From Wansuia hejianensis (GTDB taxonomy: Bacteria > Bacillota > Clostridia > Lachnospirales > Lachnospiraceae): a DNA stretch of 64,000 nt. This document shows positions 60,100-64,000 of this stretch, one piece after another. Positions within the stretch are counted from its first letter, which is position 1. Every line of letters begins with the position of its first letter. The notes beneath the pieces are model-generated. The model did not search any database. It saw only the letters and a program-made list of their open reading frames with translations, and was not told the origin of the DNA. Where the stretch lies: NCBI RefSeq assembly GCF_014337215.1, contig NZ_CP060635.1, positions 71,001 through 135,000 on the forward strand, read 5' to 3'. Made by a program: the position numbers and the translations under genes.

Positions 60100-60282
60100 T
60101 GGCTGTTCCAGACGGTACAATAGCGCTCGTCAGAGGTGGAACCCAGATGGTCTCAGACAGTAGGTATAAGAATTCAATAAAGAAATACTGGCGCCAGTTG
60201 GCCGCGATCAGCCAGTAATTACTGGCTGAAATCATCCTGATGACACTTTCGGGGAAGCTGGGTGAAGCGTTTTAGATCACCA

Positions 60283-60337
60283 GAAAGGGTGGGGGGAGGC
60301 GCCGCCCCTATTACGCCCCGCCTCCCCCCACCCTTTC
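60283..60337. repeat. Perfect 19-bp G-rich hairpin
   Basis: GAAAGGGTGGGGGGAGGCG and its exact complement are separated by 17 bases. The G-rich arm could also form a quadruplex. It lies in the right part of the 608-bp element, with no matching structure in the left part. Confidence 0.85.
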
Positions 60338-60502
60338 GTCCGGGTATCCAAAAACCGCCTCCCCCCCCGACCATTTGGAAGCAAAACCATAATTCGCTGT
60401 GCGGACTAACTTTTTGCAGGCATATGCCCTCAGGAAATTTTGCATCAGGGTTTACCGCCTCTTTGTTTTGTGCTACACTTAACAATTGAAAAGGAGTGGG
60501 AT

Positions 60503-61417
60503 ATGTTAGACGTATGTTTGTTAGGAACAGGTGGAATGATGCCGCTGCCGAACCGGTGGCTCACTTCACTGATGACCAGATATAATGGAAGTAATCTGCT
60601 GATTGATTGTGGGGAGGGGACCCAGATTGCAATAAAAGAGCGGGGGTGGACGTTTAAGCCGATTGATGTGATCTGCTTCACACACTATCATGCGGACCAT
60701 ATCAGCGGGCTGCCGGGGATATTGCTGGCTATGGCTAATGCGGAGCGTAGTGAACCGCTGACCATGGTGGGGCCGAGGGGGCTGGAGCGGGTGGTCAACG
60801 GCTTACGTGTCATTGCTGCAGAGCTCCCCTTTGAGATCCGCCTGATAGAGGTGACGGAGCCTGAGACTGTTATTGAGCTGGCAGGCTATAAAATCACAGC
60901 GTTCCGCGTGAATCACAATATGATCTGTTACGGCTACAGTCTGGAGATTTTGAGAGCAGGTAAATTTGACGTGGATCGGGCGAGGGAACGGCAGATACCT
61001 CTGCGCTACTGGAATCCCCTGCAGAAGGGACAGACGATAGAGGCGGACGGCGTTCTCTATACTCCTGATATGGTGTTGGGCGCTGACAGGAAGGGAATTA
61101 AGGTAACTTACTGCACGGATAGCCGGCCGGTGCCCTCTATTTCAGACCATGCGTATCATTCTGATTTGTTTATCTGCGAGGGTATGTACGGAGAGCCGGA
61201 GAAAGAGGCAAAAGCCAGGGAGCACAGGCATATGACGATGAAGGAGGCGGCTCATTTGGCGCAGGCGGCAGAAGTAAAGGAGATGTGGCTGACCCATTAT
61301 TCTCCTTCGATGATTCATCCCGAGTGGTATTTGGATGAAGTGAGAGAGGTTTTTCCGCGGACCTGTCTGGGAAAAGACGGGAAGTTTGTGGAACTGCAGT
61401 TTGAGGATGAGGATTGA
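60503..61417 (+). CDS. rnz: Ribonuclease Z-like metallo-beta-lactamase
   Basis: A 304-aa MBL-fold protein of the RNase Z/ElaC group, which trims tRNA 3' ends. The metal motif is FTHYHADHISGLPG (HxHxDH). The N-terminal LLGTGGMMPLPNRW is typical. Further ligands are in FRVNHN, TYCTDSRP and LTHYSPSM. The start at 60,503 has AAGGAGTG, and longer upstream frames lack homology. The next gene starts at the base after its stop. Here tRNA-Phe lacks an encoded CCA, so 3' trimming by such an enzyme makes sense. Confidence 0.88.
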   Translation: MLDVCLLGTGGMMPLPNRWLTSLMTRYNGSNLLIDCGEGTQIAIKERGWTFKPIDVICFTHYHADHISGLPGILLAMANAERSEPLTMVGPRGLERVVNGLRVIAAELPFEIRLIEVTEPETVIELAGYKITAFRVNHNMICYGYSLEILRAGKFDVDRARERQIPLRYWNPLQKGQTIEADGVLYTPDMVLGADRKGIKVTYCTDSRPVPSISDHAYHSDLFICEGMYGEPEKEAKAREHRHMTMKEAAHLAQAAEVKEMWLTHYSPSMIHPEWYLDEVREVFPRTCLGKDGKFVELQFEDED

Positions 61418-62440
61418 ATGATGAAGGATAGACTGATACTGGGAATTGAAAGCTCCTGTGATGAGACGGCGGCGGCAGTTGTGAAGAACGGAAGAGTGGT
61501 GCTTTCCAATGTGATTTCTTCACAGATTGACCTGCACACGCTCTATGGCGGCGTTGTGCCAGAAATAGCGTCCCGGAAGCATATAGAGAAGATTAATCAG
61601 GTGATTGAGGAGGCGTTAAAACAGGCCGGCGTTACATTGGATGATCTGGATGGCATCGGGGTAACCTATGGTCCCGGGCTTGTGGGGGCTTTACTGGTGG
61701 GTGTGGCTGAGGCTAAGGCGATTGCTTATGCCAGGAGGCTTCCCCTGATTGGAGTCCATCATATTGAAGGCCATGTGTCGGCCAATTATATCGAGCACCC
61801 GGACCTGGAGCCGCCGTTTATGTGTGAGATCATTTCAGGCGGACATACGCACCTGGTAATTGTAAAGGACTATGGTTCCTTTGAAATCCTGGGCAGGACC
61901 AGGGACGATGCGGCCGGAGAGGCGTTTGATAAAGTAGCCCGTGCGATCGGACTGGGATATCCCGGAGGACCGAAAATTGACAAGCTCTCCAGAGAGGGGA
62001 ATCCGACAGCCATCGCATTCCCCAGGGCGCATGTGGAGGAGGCTCCCTATGATTTCAGCTTCAGCGGCCTTAAATCGGCAGTTCTGAATTATCTGAATAA
62101 ATGCCATATGACACAGGAAGCAATCTGTGAAGCGGATGTGGCGGCTTCATTTCAGCAGGCAGTTGTGGACGTGCTGGTGGATACGGCGATCCGGGGAGCG
62201 CGTGATTATCATATGACGAAGCTTGCCATAGCCGGAGGCGTTGCTTCAAACCAGAGCCTGCGGAAAGCAATGGCTGAGGCGTGTGAAAGGGAGAAGATTG
62301 AATTCTATTATCCATCTCCGGTTTTTTGCACAGATAATGCCGCAATGATCGGCACGGCTGCTTACTATGAATTCCTGAAAGGAACGAGGCATGGATTGGA
62401 TTTAAATGCCGTACCGAATCTAAAGCTGGGGGAGCGGTGA
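61418..62440 (+). CDS. tsaD: tRNA threonylcarbamoyladenosine transferase
   Basis: The catalytic subunit of t6A37 tRNA modification. It has LGIESSCDETAAAVV, the metal-binding HHIEGHVSAN, ISGGHTHLVIV, GEAFDKVARAIGLGYPGGP, and AIAGGVASNQSLR. The length of 340 aa is standard. It follows the RNase Z-like gene without a gap and precedes ispD by one base, forming a housekeeping operon. Confidence 0.96.
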   Translation: MMKDRLILGIESSCDETAAAVVKNGRVVLSNVISSQIDLHTLYGGVVPEIASRKHIEKINQVIEEALKQAGVTLDDLDGIGVTYGPGLVGALLVGVAEAKAIAYARRLPLIGVHHIEGHVSANYIEHPDLEPPFMCEIISGGHTHLVIVKDYGSFEILGRTRDDAAGEAFDKVARAIGLGYPGGPKIDKLSREGNPTAIAFPRAHVEEAPYDFSFSGLKSAVLNYLNKCHMTQEAICEADVAASFQQAVVDVLVDTAIRGARDYHMTKLAIAGGVASNQSLRKAMAEACEREKIEFYYPSPVFCTDNAAMIGTAAYYEFLKGTRHGLDLNAVPNLKLGER

Positions 62441-62441
62441 T

Positions 62442-63146
62442 ATGAAGGAAGGAAAATGTACGGCAATAATACTCGCGGCAGGACAGGGAAAGCGCATGGG
62501 CGGCCAGGTCAGGAAACAGTTCATGGAGCTGCAGGGGAAGCCGCTGTTATATTATTCCCTGCACTGTTTTCAGGAGTCCGGGCTGATTGATGAGATTCTG
62601 TTGGTGACGGGAAAAGATCAGATTGAATATTGTATTAAAAACGTGGTGGAAAGATATGGATTTTCAAAAGTCGTGAAAATTGTGGCCGGCGGAGAGCAGA
62701 GATATGATTCTGTATATGAAGGGCTGAAGGCCTGCGGAGATTCAGAGTACGTATTTATCCACGATGGGGCACGTCCGTTTGTGACAGAAGAGATTCTGCA
62801 GAGGGGTTATGAGGCGGCTCGGAAATATGGTACAGGCATAGCAGGCGTACTTTCAAAGGACACGGTGAAAATCGTGGATGGCAAGAAAAACGTCATTGAG
62901 ACACCTCTGAGGGACCGGGTATGGATTGTTCAGACACCGCAGATTTTTGAATATAATCTGGTGCGCTGTGCCTATGATAGGCTTCAGCTGTTTGATAAAA
63001 CAGGAATTACAGATGATGCCATGGTGGTGGAAGAGATGGGAAACCATACGGTACACATGGTTCCAGGAGACTATACAAATATTAAAATTACGACGCCGGA
63101 TGATCTGGACGTGGCTGCACAGTTTATGCAGAAAATATCCGGATAG
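62442..63146 (+). CDS. ispD: 2-C-methyl-D-erythritol 4-phosphate cytidylyltransferase
   Basis: The third step of the MEP isoprenoid pathway. The CTP-binding loop is AIILAAGQGKRMGGQVRKQF. HDGARPFVTEEIL, VWIVQTPQIFEYNLV and TDDAMVVEEMG are family blocks. VPGDYTNIKITTPDDL closes the protein. It has 234 aa. GGGGGAGCGG precedes the ATG. Confidence 0.95.
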   Translation: MKEGKCTAIILAAGQGKRMGGQVRKQFMELQGKPLLYYSLHCFQESGLIDEILLVTGKDQIEYCIKNVVERYGFSKVVKIVAGGEQRYDSVYEGLKACGDSEYVFIHDGARPFVTEEILQRGYEAARKYGTGIAGVLSKDTVKIVDGKKNVIETPLRDRVWIVQTPQIFEYNLVRCAYDRLQLFDKTGITDDAMVVEEMGNHTVHMVPGDYTNIKITTPDDLDVAAQFMQKISG

Positions 63147-63275
63147 TCAGTTCTAATAAACTGAATGGATATGGTTTGATTTTCAGGCACAAATTCAGTA
63201 AAGTCTAACTGAGTTTTGGAGAAAATACCTGAATACCGGCGGGATTTGCGGGGATTCCTATAGTGTGAATTGCGG

Positions 63276-63303
63276 TTGACTAACGCAGAGTCACAAGTAT
63301 AAG
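63276..63303 (+). promoter_or_regulatory. Promoter of the FeoA-like gene
   Basis: TTGACT, a 16-base spacer and TATAAG, 25 bases before the ATG. The remaining ispD-feoA spacer shows nothing I can name. Confidence 0.55.
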
Positions 63304-63328
63304 ATGAAAGAAAGCAAGGAGGGATACT

Positions 63329-63541
63329 ATGCAGAACCTGTCGAATGCAGAAGCTGGTAATGTATATACGGTAAAATGGATGTTTGGGCGGCCTGAAATC
63401 ATAGAGCTCATGCATAAATATAAGATAGTACAGGGAAGTCAGATCGAAGTCATCCAGCAGAAGCCGGACGGTTTGATCATCGGGGTTCAAGAGGCGAGGA
63501 TCGCCATGAGCAGAGAAGTTGCAGACAGAATCAAGGTGTAA
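63329..63541 (+). CDS. FeoA-like small protein
   Basis: A 70-aa SH3-like FeoA domain: AGNVYTVKWMFGRPEIIEL, VQGSQIEVIQQKPDGLIIG and ARIAMSREVADRIKV. The last block is the usual FeoA end. FeoA binds to the iron transporter FeoB, but the window ends before any feoB could be seen. A terminator follows directly, so this copy may be a separate unit. AAGGAGG precedes the ATG. Confidence 0.85.
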   Translation: MQNLSNAEAGNVYTVKWMFGRPEIIELMHKYKIVQGSQIEVIQQKPDGLIIGVQEARIAMSREVADRIKV

Positions 63542-63579
63542 TCTTCAACCAGCAGAAGCTTAGAAAGATATCACTAGGG

Positions 63580-63613
63580 AACGGTGTGGCATTGGCTGGC
63601 TATACCGTTTTTT
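63580..63613 (+). terminator. Terminator after the FeoA-like gene
   Basis: AACGGTGTGGC pairs with GCTATACCGTT (wobbles) and is followed by a T-run. Confidence 0.8.
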
Positions 63614-63753
63614 CTCTTATTTGCACCAGGTTTAGATGGAGCATCAGAGGGGTTTGACAGGGAGACGTTACAGACGTGTGCAGTGGGTGAGGATATGACA
63701 GACAGCAGCAGGAAATCAGGAGCCTAGGAGGATAAATACAGTTAGTCAAAGAT

Positions 63754-64000
63754 ATGATTAATAAAAATGAATATTTTGCCTATACTTATGATGATAAAAT
63801 AATTTTTTACCAGGTGGTCTGAATTTGTCATTGCCGGGAATCGGATAGAGTCCATTTCTGGCGAGAGCCGCGGATCATATACAGGGATAAAAATAAAAGA
63901 AGAAAAAATAGGATATTTTGTATTGACAAGGTATGTTTATGATGGTAGAATACTATTTGCGCGATTCGGTGATAACGTGTGCAAAACAGCCTGGAGAGGT
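63754..64000 (+). pseudogene. Possible decayed gene at the right edge
   Basis: An AT-rich reading frame from ATG 63,754 encodes MINKNEYFAYTYDDKIIF and stops at TGA 63,820. Removing one T from the T6 run at 63,803-63,808 would join it to a frame that stays open to the window end (SEFVIAGNRIESISGE, YFVLTRYVYDGRILFARFG). AGGAGG at about 63,727 is followed by ATA rather than ATG, which may be a second lesion. I do not recognise the product. The consensus promoter at 63,923 would lie within it, so one of the two readings may be wrong. Confidence 0.25.
63923..63951 (+). promoter_or_regulatory. Consensus promoter at the window edge
   Basis: TTGACA, a 17-base spacer and TAGAAT, directed out of the window. 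Its target is not visible. It conflicts with the possible decayed frame at the same place. The stretch 63,614-63,750 shows no gene. Confidence 0.5.

Larger units (their letters stand above)
59788..60393. repeat. ~608-bp element of nested inverted repeats with terminal inverted repeats
   Basis: The ends are ATTATGGTTTTG (59,788-59,799) and its exact complement CAAAACCATAAT (60,382-60,393). Inside them GGATACCCAGACG (59,812) matches GGATACCCGGACG in inverted form (about 60,341-60,353). Further in lies the 46-bp inverted repeat described separately, then an imperfect pair (AGTAGTTCTAAGCATTCCG and its complement near 60,020-60,038), and at the centre two short hairpins (AGAAAACCGATGTTTTCT, and CGAAAATTGT/ACAATTTTCG). 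Long open frames on both strands encode near-mirror peptides and are side effects of the symmetry. Base composition is more GC-rich than the flanks. There is no transposase. The stretches 59,662-59,787 and 60,394-60,480 hold no gene. Confidence 0.8.

Noticed and set aside
59763..60235. Long open frames on both strands in the nested-repeat element (about 150 aa each)
   Set aside because: Both encode the same mirror-image peptide pieces, a consequence of the 46-bp inverted repeat. There is no fitting ribosome-binding site and no recognisable domain.

Overview
The window looks like chromosomal DNA from a Gram-positive anaerobe of the Lachnospiraceae type (Clostridia). The support is the ribosome-binding sites (mostly GGAGG), consensus TTGACA/TATAAT promoters, a tryptophan T-box leader, a class B sortase with an SPKTG-type substrate, LytR-CpsA-Psr and CpsD-type wall-polymer proteins, and many ABC, MFS and uroporphyrinogen-decarboxylase (URO-D)-family genes. 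The first 1.37 kb is visibly AT-rich. The rest is clearly more GC-rich, with an abrupt change at about 1,370 inside two broken genes.

Layout. 1-1,753: tail of an AT-rich surface-sugar cluster (aldolase-like C-terminus, KdsC-like phosphatase) ending in a truncated nucleotidyltransferase joined to a headless VanZ gene. 1,876-6,804: an envelope operon (Wzz-like protein, CpsD-like kinase, degenerate SGNH-like protein, LCP protein, sortase B, sortase substrate). 7,048-17,662: a sugar regulon with two Gfo/Idh/MocA dehydrogenases, two sugar-isomerase-like TIM barrels, an RbsBAC-type ABC importer and a LacI regulator fused to a second sugar-binding domain. That second domain is a paralogue of the importer's own binding protein. 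Three copies of the palindrome ATTTGCGCAAAT lie at the two divergent catabolic promoters and at the regulator's own promoter. 18,107-30,215: mostly housekeeping and assorted genes (aldo/keto reductase with Fe-S domain, ABC exporter, HAD phosphatase, tRNA-Phe, PfkB kinase, B12/radical-SAM protein, endonuclease III, VanW protein, HypE-like protein, TrmL, PLP enzyme). 30,344-35,958: a three-gene operon of unknown function (1,184-aa protein, actin/Hsp70-like protein, TPR protein). 36,008-42,572: a PucR-like regulator divergent from MFS, URO-D-family and APC permease genes and a broken URO-D gene.

42,815-50,307: a truncated Rpn-type nuclease gene whose 3' end carries the promoter of a complete trpEGDCFBA operon with a T-box leader and an extra long hairpin. 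50,483-59,661: aspartate ammonia-lyase, a LysR regulator, a GPH transporter, three more URO-D-family genes, a second MFS gene and an Lrp regulator. 59,787-60,394: an ORF-poor element of nested inverted repeats with matching ends. 60,503-63,541: an RNase Z-like gene, tsaD, ispD and a stand-alone FeoA-like gene. The right edge is AT-rich and holds what may be a decayed gene.

The strongest candidates for something undescribed are the LacI/binding-protein hybrid with its regulon, the 608-bp nested-palindrome element, and the three-gene operon at 30-36 kb. All family assignments come from reading the sequence and from memory; no database search was run.
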